Below are positions 1 through 6,555 of a DNA stretch of 8,072 bases, in pieces (the stretch's first letter is position 1; each line of letters starts with the position of its first letter). This DNA comes from Deltaproteobacteria bacterium (GTDB lineage: Bacteria > Desulfobacterota > DSM-4660 > Desulfatiglandales > Desulfatiglandaceae): the NCBI GenBank assembly GCA_021159525.1, contig JAGHEC010000097.1, positions 1 through 8,072 on the forward strand. Reading direction: 5' to 3'. The notes beneath the pieces are model-generated. The model did no database searches. It was not told the origin of the DNA and saw nothing but the letters and a program-made list of their open reading frames with translations. Both the position numbers and the translations under genes were made by a program.

Positions 1-134
1 AATTGGCCTTGGCAGGCGGGTGTCCCCCGCAGATAAGTCACTGAAGAGACCAGCCCGGAGGCCCGGAGCAGAAGAAAAATCCTCCTGCCCCGGCGGTACG
101 TTCACTGTGCTTCCCCTAAATATTGAGCTGTTAG
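1..134. repeat. Diverged copy (R1) of the 128-bp palindromic MITE, left end cut by the window
   Basis: The right half (about 46-134) clearly matches the other copies. It has the GCCCGGAGGCCCGGAGC centre, the arm AGAAAAATCCTCCTGCCCC (71-89), a TTCCCCTAAATATTGAG stretch, and a right terminal repeat at 122-134 whose reverse complement, CTAACAGCTCAAT, matches the left end of other copies in 12 of 13 bases. The left half is strongly diverged. AAT at 1-3 followed seven bases later by GGCAGG (11-16) has the spacing seen in R2, so the left terminal repeat probably starts just outside the window. An internal stretch (about 21-45) has no counterpart, and it includes a small GCGGG/CCCGC hairpin at 16-30. 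The copy ends 13 bp from the pgsA stop. No target duplication can be tested because the left flank is missing. It is likely an old copy. Confidence 0.7.
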
Positions 135-147
135 TGATCCGTCATGA

Positions 148-702
148 TTATTTTGACCCCTTGTGGTCAGGGAAGCCTTCTCCCATCATCTGGAACCAGC
201 AGCGCATATAGTGCAGCCCCGAGGCCACGGTCAATATGCCGGCCGCGATGTAACTGGCCTGAATGATATGGGGAAAAATCTGAAAATCATTTCCGGCGAG
301 CACCAGGAAGATGGTGGCGAGCTGGAAACAGGTGGTCAGCTTGCTCAGGACCGACGGCCTGATGACGATATTCTGTTTGGTAAGGAATAAGATCAACACG
401 CCCAACAGGATCAGGATATCCCGCGTAATGACCGTTACTGTCAACCAGGGAGGGACAGTGTCCCGGAAGGCGAGTACCACAAAGGCCGCAATGATCAGGA
501 ACTTATCCGCCAGGGGATCCAGATAGGATCCAAGCCGACTCTTCTGGTCAAGGAGCCTGGCCGCCAGCCCGTCGGCCCCATCACTCAGCCCTGCCAGGAT
601 AAAGAGGGTCAGGGCAACCATAAATCTCCCATTAATCAAATAGATGACGAAAATAGGAACCAAGATGATGCGTAAGGTGGTGATCAGGTTGGGGATAGTC
701 AT
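148..702 (-). CDS. pgsA: CDP-diacylglycerol--glycerol-3-phosphate 3-phosphatidyltransferase (PGP synthase)
   Basis: This integral membrane enzyme condenses CDP-diacylglycerol with sn-glycerol-3-phosphate to give phosphatidylglycerophosphate, the committed step to phosphatidylglycerol and cardiolipin. The CDP-alcohol phosphotransferase signature D-x2-DG-x2-AR-x8-G-x3-D-x3-D is complete: D41, D44-G45, A48-R49, G58, D62, D66. The N-terminal IPNLITTLRI matches the usual PgsA opening, and several hydrophobic segments follow. At 184 residues it has normal family length. I place the start at ATG 702. A GTG directly before it (705) would add one residue. It starts only about 9 bp after the stop of the upstream FlgT-like gene, so it is probably translated from the same mRNA as the last gene of the operon. 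Other CDP-alcohol transferases (e.g. PssA) are possible but fit the N-terminus less well. Confidence 0.92.
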   Translation of the reverse strand: MTIPNLITTLRIILVPIFVIYLINGRFMVALTLFILAGLSDGADGLAARLLDQKSRLGSYLDPLADKFLIIAAFVVLAFRDTVPPWLTVTVITRDILILLGVLILFLTKQNIVIRPSVLSKLTTCFQLATIFLVLAGNDFQIFPHIIQASYIAAGILTVASGLHYMRCWFQMMGEGFPDHKGSK

Positions 703-710
703 CACGGATA

Positions 711-1892
711 TTACTCGATGCTGAAAACAACCGCTTCTCCCCGGCCCGGGTACAAGCGGAGTGGAAAAGGCCGTTTGGGATGGCTCAGGACCCGGTGAAT
801 GAAGGCATCTCGCCGACCTTCAAATTTCACCGTCGCAGACATGGTGTCTGCTCTGATTTCAGACGGGATCACAGATGTTGCTCCGGCTACATCCCGGGTG
901 AGAAAATCACTAAAGCGCCAGAAGTCTTTGGGCATGCGCATGCCTTTGAGGGTGACGGTCAGGGATGCCCCGGTGTTTGACTCGCCGGCTATTGCCTGGA
1001 CCATGCATGGGGAGATCCGGTCGGTCAGATGCCTCGTCACGTCTTCGAGGGGGGCGGAAAATGATTGCCCAGGGTCTGAGTTGCGGTCGAGGGATTGTGT
1101 AACGGTTTCCTCACAGACCGTCATGGTTTTGGGTACATACACGGCCTTTATGTTCAGGGAAATATGGGAATCGCTCACCATGCGGCACTCGCCGTAGAGG
1201 ACCCAATCGGCTGAAAAGAGCCTGCCCCAGGTCACGAGATCATCGTTTTCAAGGCAGGCCGCTCTGACTCCGACAGGCTGATTGGCGCCAGGTGGGACGA
1301 AGGTATGATTGACAGGTCTGAATCCCTTGTCCTGAAAGGCTTTGTGGAGCGCAAGTTCAACAGAGCTCAGCCCGGGGAAATTCTCGGGATCCTTCCACCA
1401 GTAGGATTGGGTTCCATCCCTAACCTCAGAGACCATCAGGAGGAGGTCGAGGCCCGGACTCTCGGAGAGGATGACCCCGGCAGACCGAAGCCTCTCCCGA
1501 ACCATGCCCTCATTCACCTTGACTTTTATAAGAACGCGGTATTTGTCTGCCCCGGGTTTCTCTGTCAGGATGTGGAAGTTGGTCACCTGTTCCTGAGCTG
1601 CTGGAAGGAGGTCCCGGGCGATGCAGTCAAAGTGATCGACCGCCCTCCCGCTTCCCAGGAGCCGGAGGAGATAGGATTCCACTCCCTTCATGAGGGCCTG
1701 GTCAATGGCGGTTTTTCTTGCCAGGGCATAATTTCCTTCCAGCACGGGGGCTTCACCGATGGCCAGGGCTTCCCCTGTTTCCGGCATTCCTGTGTCTGCT
1801 GGCCAAGGCAGGAAAATGCCGGGGAGGAGAAAAAGGCCGAGGGCGACAAAGAGGCGCCGGTTATGGCGATGGGGGCATCGACTTGAGTTCAT
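711..1892 (-). CDS. Exported FlgT/LPP20-like protein of unknown role
   Basis: This is a 393-residue protein. The basic N-terminus (RCPHRHNRR) is followed by a hydrophobic stretch (about 14-30), consistent with a Sec signal or membrane anchor, so the body is probably periplasmic. Residues about 40-140 contain a GEA segment, an AR-x2-AI-x2-AL helix, a long helical segment with QVTNFHIL, and YRVLIKVKVN. I read this as resembling the N-terminal domain of flagellar assembly protein FlgT and LPP20-type lipoproteins. The rest is predicted mixed alpha/beta and I do not recognise it. Start choice: ATG 1892 is preceded by GGAA at good spacing. The frame stays open upstream to 2036, but that part lies inside the TPR lipoprotein gene. 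The start overlaps that gene's end by 32 bp, which suggests translational coupling and a shared envelope function. No flagellar genes are nearby, so a flagellar role is not supported. Confidence 0.75.
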   Translation of the reverse strand: MNSSRCPHRHNRRLFVALGLFLLPGIFLPWPADTGMPETGEALAIGEAPVLEGNYALARKTAIDQALMKGVESYLLRLLGSGRAVDHFDCIARDLLPAAQEQVTNFHILTEKPGADKYRVLIKVKVNEGMVRERLRSAGVILSESPGLDLLLMVSEVRDGTQSYWWKDPENFPGLSSVELALHKAFQDKGFRPVNHTFVPPGANQPVGVRAACLENDDLVTWGRLFSADWVLYGECRMVSDSHISLNIKAVYVPKTMTVCEETVTQSLDRNSDPGQSFSAPLEDVTRHLTDRISPCMVQAIAGESNTGASLTVTLKGMRMPKDFWRFSDFLTRDVAGATSVIPSEIRADTMSATVKFEGRRDAFIHRVLSHPKRPFPLRLYPGRGEAVVFSIE

Positions 1893-2451
1893 TTTCAGAT
1901 TCCGCGAGAAGGCCGTTGTTGATCTCCAGGACCTTTTTAAAGGCATTCGCTGCTTCCGACGGCCTGTTTGCCTTTTTATAGGCCATGCCCATGTAAAAAT
2001 AGGCCTCGGGCAGGTCTTTTTCAAATTGCAGGGCATTGGAAAACAGGGCAGATACCCTGTCCAACCAATGGTCTCCCTGTTCCATCATGTAAAGACGCAT
2101 AAATCCCACATAGGAGAGGGCCAATTGCCTTTTTGTCCTGGCCGTGTCCCTGGCCCTGCGCATAGCCTCGAAGGCATGTTGAAATTGTCTTTTCATGCCA
2201 TATACCAGACCCATGCCGCGATGGGCATCCGAGTATTCAGGATTGAGCTGCAAGGCCAGGTCAAATTCTCTTTCGGCATGAAACAGGTAATTTTTCCGGA
2301 GCAGCTTGAAACCGCTTGAGGTATGGTGTTCGGGCGTGCCCAGCCTGCCTTCAGGCATCCTGGGCGTGGCCGAACAGCCGGCCAGAAGACCGAGGGCCAT
2401 GAACAGCACAGCGATCATAGTTGAAAAAATATCACGAATGACGATATTCAT
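1861..2451 (-). CDS. TPR-repeat lipoprotein
   Basis: This is a 196-residue envelope lipoprotein. The signal peptide has a hydrophobic core (about 12-24) and a lipobox LLAGC, with the acylated cysteine at C26 followed by SATPR. With no aspartate at +2 it is likely sorted to the outer membrane (inference from the E. coli rule, which may not hold here). Tetratricopeptide-like helix pairs are visible at about 48-105 (AEREFDLALQLNPEYSDAH, then GMGLVYGMKRQFQHAFEAM) and about 146-180 (PEAYFYMGMAYKKANRPSEA). A less regular helical stretch lies between them. TPRs act as protein-binding scaffolds; the partner is not evident, but the overlapping downstream FlgT-like protein is an obvious candidate. ATG 2451 has a strong Shine-Dalgarno sequence, GGAGG at 2459-2463, seven bases upstream. 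It is the first gene of the three-gene unit ending in pgsA. Confidence 0.85.
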   Translation of the reverse strand: MNIVIRDIFSTMIAVLFMALGLLAGCSATPRMPEGRLGTPEHHTSSGFKLLRKNYLFHAEREFDLALQLNPEYSDAHRGMGLVYGMKRQFQHAFEAMRRARDTARTKRQLALSYVGFMRLYMMEQGDHWLDRVSALFSNALQFEKDLPEAYFYMGMAYKKANRPSEAANAFKKVLEINNGLLAESENELKSMPPSP

Positions 2452-2458
2452 CAGGAGT

Positions 2459-2463
2459 CCTCC
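2459..2463 (-). promoter_or_regulatory. Shine-Dalgarno sequence of the TPR lipoprotein gene
   Basis: GGAGG on the minus strand, seven bases before ATG 2451. It is the strongest ribosome-binding site I see in the window and it fixes the start of this gene. Confidence 0.75.
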
Positions 2464-2552
2464 AGTAACGGGCTATCCCGAATCGGGGTACGGCGGCCCG
2501 GGTCCATCCGCGTGAGCGGGACTCAAATAAACAGGTTTTGGCGACAAGAACC
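2464..2552 (-). other. GC-rich leader with short inverted repeats upstream of the TPR lipoprotein gene
   Basis: This non-coding stretch lies between element R2 and the TPR lipoprotein gene. It holds two small inverted repeats: CCCG-AAT-CGGG (about 2477-2487), and CCGC-GTGA-GCGG flanked by GTCC/GGAC (about 2502-2522). Neither is followed by a T run, so neither is a clear intrinsic terminator. I find no convincing -35/-10 pair here, so the promoter of the operon is unresolved. Confidence 0.35.
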
Positions 2553-2680
2553 GTAACAGCTCAATGAACAGGGGCAGGAGGGTTTTTCTGACGCGACTGC
2601 CCGGAGGCCCGGAGCACAAGAAAAATCTTCCTGCCCCGGTGGTACGGTCGCTGTTATCCCCCCAATTATTGAGCTGATGC
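2553..2680. mobile_element. 128-bp palindromic MITE, copy R2, with 8-bp target duplication
   Basis: Left terminal repeat GTAACAGCTCAAT (2553-2565). The right terminal repeat (2668-2680) reads GCATCAGCTCAAT in reverse complement, 11 of 13 identical. The perfect 8-bp direct repeat CAAGAACC flanks it at 2545-2552 and 2681-2688, as expected of a target-site duplication. Internally, the 19-base arms 2571-2589 and 2619-2637 pair throughout if G-U wobbles are allowed in + strand RNA, closing on a GC-rich loop. There is no ORF, so any movement needs a transposase in trans. The right end lies inside the miaA reading frame and supplies its last codons and TAA stop. GTAA ends with 8-bp duplications are typical of IS66-family elements (established knowledge). 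Descent from an IS66 element is inference. Confidence 0.87.
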
Positions 2681-3601
2681 CAAGAACCTGTGAATTTTAT
2701 CCAATACCATATCGACCGCCCGGGGGTCAATCCAAATGGCATCAGGCTCTGCGCGGAACCAGGTAAGCTGTCTTTTGGCGTAGCGGCGGGTGTCTCTTTG
2801 AAGGCAGGCGATTGCTTCTTCAAGGGACCATTTTCCCTGAAGATAACGGATTATATGTCGATACCCGATGGCCTTCATGGGCTTGAGTTCAGGGGAATAG
2901 CCATTTTTCAGCAGGGCCCGGGTCTCTTCGATGAGGCCCATACTTATCATTTGTTGGGTTCGTTTGTTGATGCGCTCATAAAGGAGGTCTCTTTCCATAT
3001 GGAGGCAGATCTGAAGCGCCCTGAGCTTCAGATCCCTGAACCCATGTGTTTTGGTGAGATCTGAAAACATGCGGCCGGATGTGGAGGCAACCTCAATGGC
3101 CCTGATGATACGTGTCCGGTCATTCGGGTGGATTGAAGCGGCCGCCACGGGGTCAATATTGCGCAATCGTTCATGGAGAGGCCCGGGCCCGTGCCTCTGC
3201 CATTCCCTATGGAGTTCCTTGCGCAGCTCCGGATCGGAAGGGGGGGCCTCCATGAGTCCCCTGAGAAGGGCGCGGATGTATAGGCCCGTGCCGCCCACCA
3301 CCAGGCATGTTTTTCCCCTCGAGCAGATGTCGGCGATTACAGGCAGGGCCTTGCGGCGGTACAGGGCGGCGTTAAAGGCTTCGTCCGGATCCACCACGTC
3401 CAGCAGGTGGTGTGGGACACTCTTCTGCTCCTCAGCGGTGGGTTTGGCAGTTCCGATATCCATGCCGCGATAGACCTGCATGGAATCGGCATTGACGATT
3501 TCCCCTGAGAGAGAAAGGGCCAAATCTACGGCCAGGCCGCTCTTGCCGCTGGCAGTGGGACCTGCAATGACCACAATCTTGGGTTGGCTTTCTTGGGTCA
3601 T
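2666..3601 (-). CDS. miaA: tRNA dimethylallyltransferase MiaA
   Basis: MiaA transfers the dimethylallyl group from DMAPP to N6 of adenosine 37 in tRNAs reading codons that begin with U (i6A37). The P-loop GPTASGKS is at residues 14-21. The DSMQVYRG motif at 39-46 includes the family's catalytic aspartate (D39). GGTGLYIRALLRG, PMKAIGYR and RDTRRYAKRQLTWFR are also typical. At 311 residues the length is normal. I chose ATG 3601, which has CCGGGA just upstream and gives the family's usual short N-terminus. GTG 3622 would overlap the mutL stop as GTGA and add seven residues. mutL-miaA adjacency is conserved in many bacteria, so co-transcription is expected. Oddity: the last four residues (ASAQ) and the stop codon come from the inserted element R2, so the native C-terminus has been replaced. 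Confidence 0.95.
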   Translation of the reverse strand: MTQESQPKIVVIAGPTASGKSGLAVDLALSLSGEIVNADSMQVYRGMDIGTAKPTAEEQKSVPHHLLDVVDPDEAFNAALYRRKALPVIADICSRGKTCLVVGGTGLYIRALLRGLMEAPPSDPELRKELHREWQRHGPGPLHERLRNIDPVAAASIHPNDRTRIIRAIEVASTSGRMFSDLTKTHGFRDLKLRALQICLHMERDLLYERINKRTQQMISMGLIEETRALLKNGYSPELKPMKAIGYRHIIRYLQGKWSLEEAIACLQRDTRRYAKRQLTWFRAEPDAIWIDPRAVDMVLDKIHRFLASAQ

Positions 3602-3618
3602 GGTTTCCCGGTCCCGGA

Positions 3619-5355
3619 TCACACCACCCGCTTGAACATCTTTTCCATTTCGTAATACCCGATCTCCCTGAATACGGGTCTCCCATGGGGGCAGTTGGTG
3701 GGAAGGTCCGTTTGTGCCAGTTCGCTCAGGAGACGCTCCATTTCATCTGGGTTCAAGGCCTGTCCCGCACGAATGGCGCCGTGACAGGCCATCAACATAA
3801 TACAGGCGTCTAACAGCTCGGCCTGATCCAGGTCCCTTTTTGCCAGTTCGGGCATCAGTTCGGATAGCAATGAAGGCCAGTCCACGTTCTTCAAGAGGGC
3901 CGGAACGGCCGTCAAAAGAAAAGTGTTGCCCCCGAAGTGGGCGACCTCGAGACCGAAGCCGCGCAAAGCATCTCCCCTTTCCAACATGATGCGGGTCTCT
4001 CTTGTGGATAGTTCCAGCTCATGGGGGATGAGGAGGGTCTGCATTTCAACCTGTTGGGCAAGCAAGGATTTTTTGAGCCGTTCGTAGACGATCCGTTCGT
4101 GGGCCGCATGCTGATCCACGATCATAAGTCCATTTGCGGTTTCACAAAGGATATAGGTAAGGCCCAACTGGCCGATGATTTTTGGCCCTGTTGTGAACAG
4201 GGACGCCTCGGGGGGCGGTCCGGCAGGCGTCTGACGGGATGGGGGGGCCTCTCTTGCCTCCATCCGGGGGAAATATTCCCACGCCGGCTCCGAGACGACA
4301 TTCCATGTCTTTTGCTGAAATGCCTTCTGCGAAGGATCCATGCGGGTCTGGGTTGAAAAGGGCCGGGGCAGCCCCTCCAGTGCCTTTTCCACCGTGGAGA
4401 CAATGAGTTGAAACACCCTGTTGGTCTTGCGGAATCGGATTTCCTGCTTGGTGGGATGGACGTTGACGTCGATCTCCAGGGGATCGGTATGGATAAAGAC
4501 CACTGCCTGGGGATATTGGCCCTTCATGATACGCTTCCCGTATCCCTGCAGGATGGCCTTTGTCACAAGCCGATCCCTGATGTGTCTTTGGTTGACATAG
4601 AGGTACAGCCTGTCGGCCCTGGCCCTTGCAAGATCCGGCGGTGCGGCATAGACCCTGACCCTGAGATTGTCTTCTTTGGCCTCCCCTGTCAGCATGGCCT
4701 CTGCGGTCTTTCGACCCAGCAGCCCGGCGAGGCGGCTGCGCGGATCTTCCGACGCGGGGAGATGCATGATCTGCCTGGCGCCGTCATCCAGCCGGAAACT
4801 GATCTCCGGAAAGGCCATGGCGATTCGGGAAAGGACATCTACGATATGATCCGTCTCGGTGCTGACCGCACGGAGGAATTTACGCCTGGCCGGAATATTG
4901 AAGAAAAGGTCTTTCACCTCCACGGTGGTCCCCGGGGGTGCGCCGGTTTCCTCTATGGTCAGCATTTTTCCGCCCGATATGGCGAGCCTGTGGCCTGTTA
5001 TGTGTCCGTGGGGAAGGGAGGTGATCTGCATCCGTGATACAGCCGCGATGCTGGGGAGGGCCTCTCCCCGAAACCCGAGGGACTGAACGCTCATCAGATC
5101 GGATGCCCTTTGGATCTTGCTGGTGGCATGCCGTTCCACGCACAACAAGAGGTCGTCTTTGGACATGCCGGCCCCGTTGTCGCTGACCTTGATGCGCCGT
5201 TTCCCGCCCCTGTCGATGGTTATGGAAATCCGGTCGGCGCCTGCGTCAATGCTGTTGTCAGTGAGTTCCCGAATGACCGATGCAGGCCGGTCCACTACCT
5301 CGCCTGCTGCGATTTGACAGGCCACTGTTTCAGGGAGGATCCTGATGATATTCAT
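3619..5355 (-). CDS. mutL: DNA mismatch repair protein MutL (endonuclease type)
   Basis: MutL couples mismatch recognition by MutS to strand removal. The N-terminal GHKL ATPase has QIAAGEVVDRPASV, the catalytic-base glutamate E30 and Mg-binding N34 in RELTDNSIDAG, then DNGAGM, ERHATSKI and GFRGEAL. A transducer domain runs to about residue 330, with HPTKQEIRF near its end. A Pro-rich linker (about 335-390) leads to the C-terminal dimerisation domain. That domain keeps the nuclease motif DQHA-x2-E-x4-E (D414-E425), ACHGAIRAGQ (523-532) and CPHGRP (555-560). It should therefore nick DNA itself, unlike E. coli MutL, which relies on MutH. The N-terminal E-N motif reads TDN rather than VEN, a conservative change. 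ATG 5355 has only a weak ribosome site. It lies 48 bp after the phospholipase-like gene, and its TGA stop overlaps a possible GTG start of miaA. Confidence 0.96.
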   Translation of the reverse strand: MNIIRILPETVACQIAAGEVVDRPASVIRELTDNSIDAGADRISITIDRGGKRRIKVSDNGAGMSKDDLLLCVERHATSKIQRASDLMSVQSLGFRGEALPSIAAVSRMQITSLPHGHITGHRLAISGGKMLTIEETGAPPGTTVEVKDLFFNIPARRKFLRAVSTETDHIVDVLSRIAMAFPEISFRLDDGARQIMHLPASEDPRSRLAGLLGRKTAEAMLTGEAKEDNLRVRVYAAPPDLARARADRLYLYVNQRHIRDRLVTKAILQGYGKRIMKGQYPQAVVFIHTDPLEIDVNVHPTKQEIRFRKTNRVFQLIVSTVEKALEGLPRPFSTQTRMDPSQKAFQQKTWNVVSEPAWEYFPRMEAREAPPSRQTPAGPPPEASLFTTGPKIIGQLGLTYILCETANGLMIVDQHAAHERIVYERLKKSLLAQQVEMQTLLIPHELELSTRETRIMLERGDALRGFGLEVAHFGGNTFLLTAVPALLKNVDWPSLLSELMPELAKRDLDQAELLDACIMLMACHGAIRAGQALNPDEMERLLSELAQTDLPTNCPHGRPVFREIGYYEMEKMFKRVV

Positions 5356-5403
5356 ATCACTGTGAGGCTCACGGGGGCGTGGAGCGGCCCCTCAGGCTTA
5401 TCT

Positions 5404-6267
5404 TTACAGGCGGAGAAGGTTTTCATCAACATCGAATCGCCGAACCAGGCGCGGGGACCTGGAAAGCCTCAAAAAGGCCCGCGTCTTTTTTGCAAGCAGG
5501 AGATTGCGGGCGCCCATGGGATCGTACATAAGACAGGGAGATGTCTCCGGGTGTCTCAGAAAGTCCTTTACGAGGCTTCGGGACAGATCCAGCATCAGGG
5601 AGAGATACTGGTGAAAATAATGCCTCCGCACCACCTTGGTTTCAAAAAAAAGATCGTGGGTGGCATGGAGACGGTCTGAAAGCTTGACCGTCTGTGCAAA
5701 AAACCCCTTGCCTGCCTTGAAACCATTCTTTTTCCTGCCTGCAATCAGCTTGAGAAGGTCGTCGCAGATCTGGTGATCCATCTCCAGGACCCCGCGTGCG
5801 ATCCGGGTGTAGGCCGATCCGATCAGGTAATCGGCCCGGATCTCCCAGAAGAGGTGCCCCATTTTCCCTTTGCCCGGATAGGCGCTCAGCAGATTGGGGA
5901 CAAAATAATTGTGGGCGATCACATCGGCTGCCAGATGCGAAAGAAAACCCAGTGCGTATGCCGCTTCCTGGTCGGTCCCGGCCTCTTGCAGAAATCTGAA
6001 CCCTCCTTCCCAGGTATGAGGGTTTTTCTTATACCGAGATTTTCCCTTGCCGATGAAAAAATCCGCAGACAGACAACCATACATGTATTCGATGGGAAAT
6101 GAGGTAATAATCCGGGCGATGGGGGGGAGGAGGAGGCTGGCGGAATTGAGTGAACTGAGGGCCAGCGCCGTATGGACCCCGGGTCCCCAGGCGAGGGCGC
6201 TTTTTACGCTTATCAATTGTAGAATCAGGTAACCAGCCAGAAATACAATTACTTTCACAACTAACAT
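5404..6267 (-). CDS. Exported zinc-dependent phospholipase C-like protein
   Basis: This is a 287-residue member of the zinc-dependent phospholipase C / S1-P1 nuclease fold. The signal peptide is residues 1-26 (hydrophobic core 6-20, ending KSALA). Cleavage after ALA would make W27 the mature N-terminus, as in Bacillus cereus phospholipase C, where the terminal Trp amino group binds zinc. Counterparts of all nine metal ligands can be read in order: W27, H32, D69, H84, H111, D115, H119, H137, E141, the last two as H-x3-E. The C-terminal third is rich in Arg, Lys and Leu and is unrecognised. I chose ATG 6267 because it begins the signal peptide; a TTG at 6303 would add 12 residues with no ribosome site. 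It is the first gene of a unit with mutL and miaA. The substrate (phospholipid headgroup or nucleic acid) cannot be told from sequence. Confidence 0.82.
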   Translation of the reverse strand: MLVVKVIVFLAGYLILQLISVKSALAWGPGVHTALALSSLNSASLLLPPIARIITSFPIEYMYGCLSADFFIGKGKSRYKKNPHTWEGGFRFLQEAGTDQEAAYALGFLSHLAADVIAHNYFVPNLLSAYPGKGKMGHLFWEIRADYLIGSAYTRIARGVLEMDHQICDDLLKLIAGRKKNGFKAGKGFFAQTVKLSDRLHATHDLFFETKVVRRHYFHQYLSLMLDLSRSLVKDFLRHPETSPCLMYDPMGARNLLLAKKTRAFLRLSRSPRLVRRFDVDENLLRL

Positions 6268-6282
6268 GATTGGATCCAAAAC

Positions 6283-6294
6283 CCCTTTAAAGGG
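6283..6294. promoter_or_regulatory. 12-bp perfect palindrome upstream of the phospholipase-like gene
   Basis: CCCTTTAAAGGG, self-complementary, ends 15 bp before ATG 6267, in the putative 5' leader. It could be an operator half-site pair or a small hairpin. I do not recognise a known regulator site, and a chance palindrome is possible. Confidence 0.25.
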
Positions 6295-6396
6295 TGTTGC
6301 CAAGGTTCACGTGCATGAGGACCCCGTGGTGGAATATGCCGCTTTGGATGGACGGTTTCTGTTCCAACTGCGGGCGTCCCCCAAGCCGTGGCCGGT

Positions 6397-6424
6397 TTTA
6401 TAAAAGTTTGGCGTAACAGCTCAA
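6397..6424 (-). promoter_or_regulatory. Possible hybrid sigma-70 promoter formed by the end of element R3
   Basis: On the minus strand TTGAGC (6424-6419), inside the terminal repeat of R3, is followed after 16 bases by TATAAA (6402-6397), which lies in host sequence. They match TTGACA at four of six and TATAAT at five of six positions. The element would thus supply the -35 and the target site the -10, giving a leader of roughly 120 nt before ATG 6267 of the phospholipase-mutL-miaA unit. This is a prediction from pattern only. Confidence 0.4.
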
Positions 6425-6540
6425 TAAATGGGGGCAGAAGGGTTTTTCTGACGCGACTGCCCGGAGGCCCGGAGCTGAAGAAAAATTCTTCTGCCCCGGC
6501 ACCAGGTTCGCAGTTATCCCCCTAATTATTGATGTGATAC
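6413..6540. mobile_element. 128-bp palindromic MITE, copy R3, with 8-bp target duplication
   Basis: Left terminal repeat GTAACAGCTCAAT (6413-6425). The right terminal repeat (6528-6540) reads GTATCACATCAAT in reverse complement, 10 of 13 identical, with the imperfect similarity continuing inward. The perfect 8-bp direct repeat AGTTTGGC flanks it exactly at 6405-6412 and 6541-6548. The stem arms are 6431-6449 and 6479-6497 and enclose the same GC-rich centre as R2. The length is identical to R2. It sits upstream of the phospholipase-mutL-miaA operon, beside a second inverted-repeat sequence that starts at about 6556. It has no coding capacity. Confidence 0.88.
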
Positions 6541-6555
6541 AGTTTGGCCTTAGGG

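Noticed and set aside
1305..1886. Long plus-strand open frame of 193 codons
   Set aside because: It lies antisense to the FlgT-like gene, which has a signal peptide, ribosome site and operon context. The plus-strand product has no recognisable domain. The same reasoning dismisses the long plus-strand frames opposite mutL, miaA and the phospholipase-like gene.
2521..2557. Promoter for the TPR lipoprotein operon using the outward end of R2
   Set aside because: The TTGAGC hexamer is present, but no TATAAT-like hexamer occurs 16 to 18 bases away.
2571..2637. Element stem-loop as an intrinsic transcription terminator
   Set aside because: The T/A tracts lie inside the stem near the loop, not directly after a GC-rich stem, on either strand. 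It might still impede polymerase, but it is not a standard terminator.
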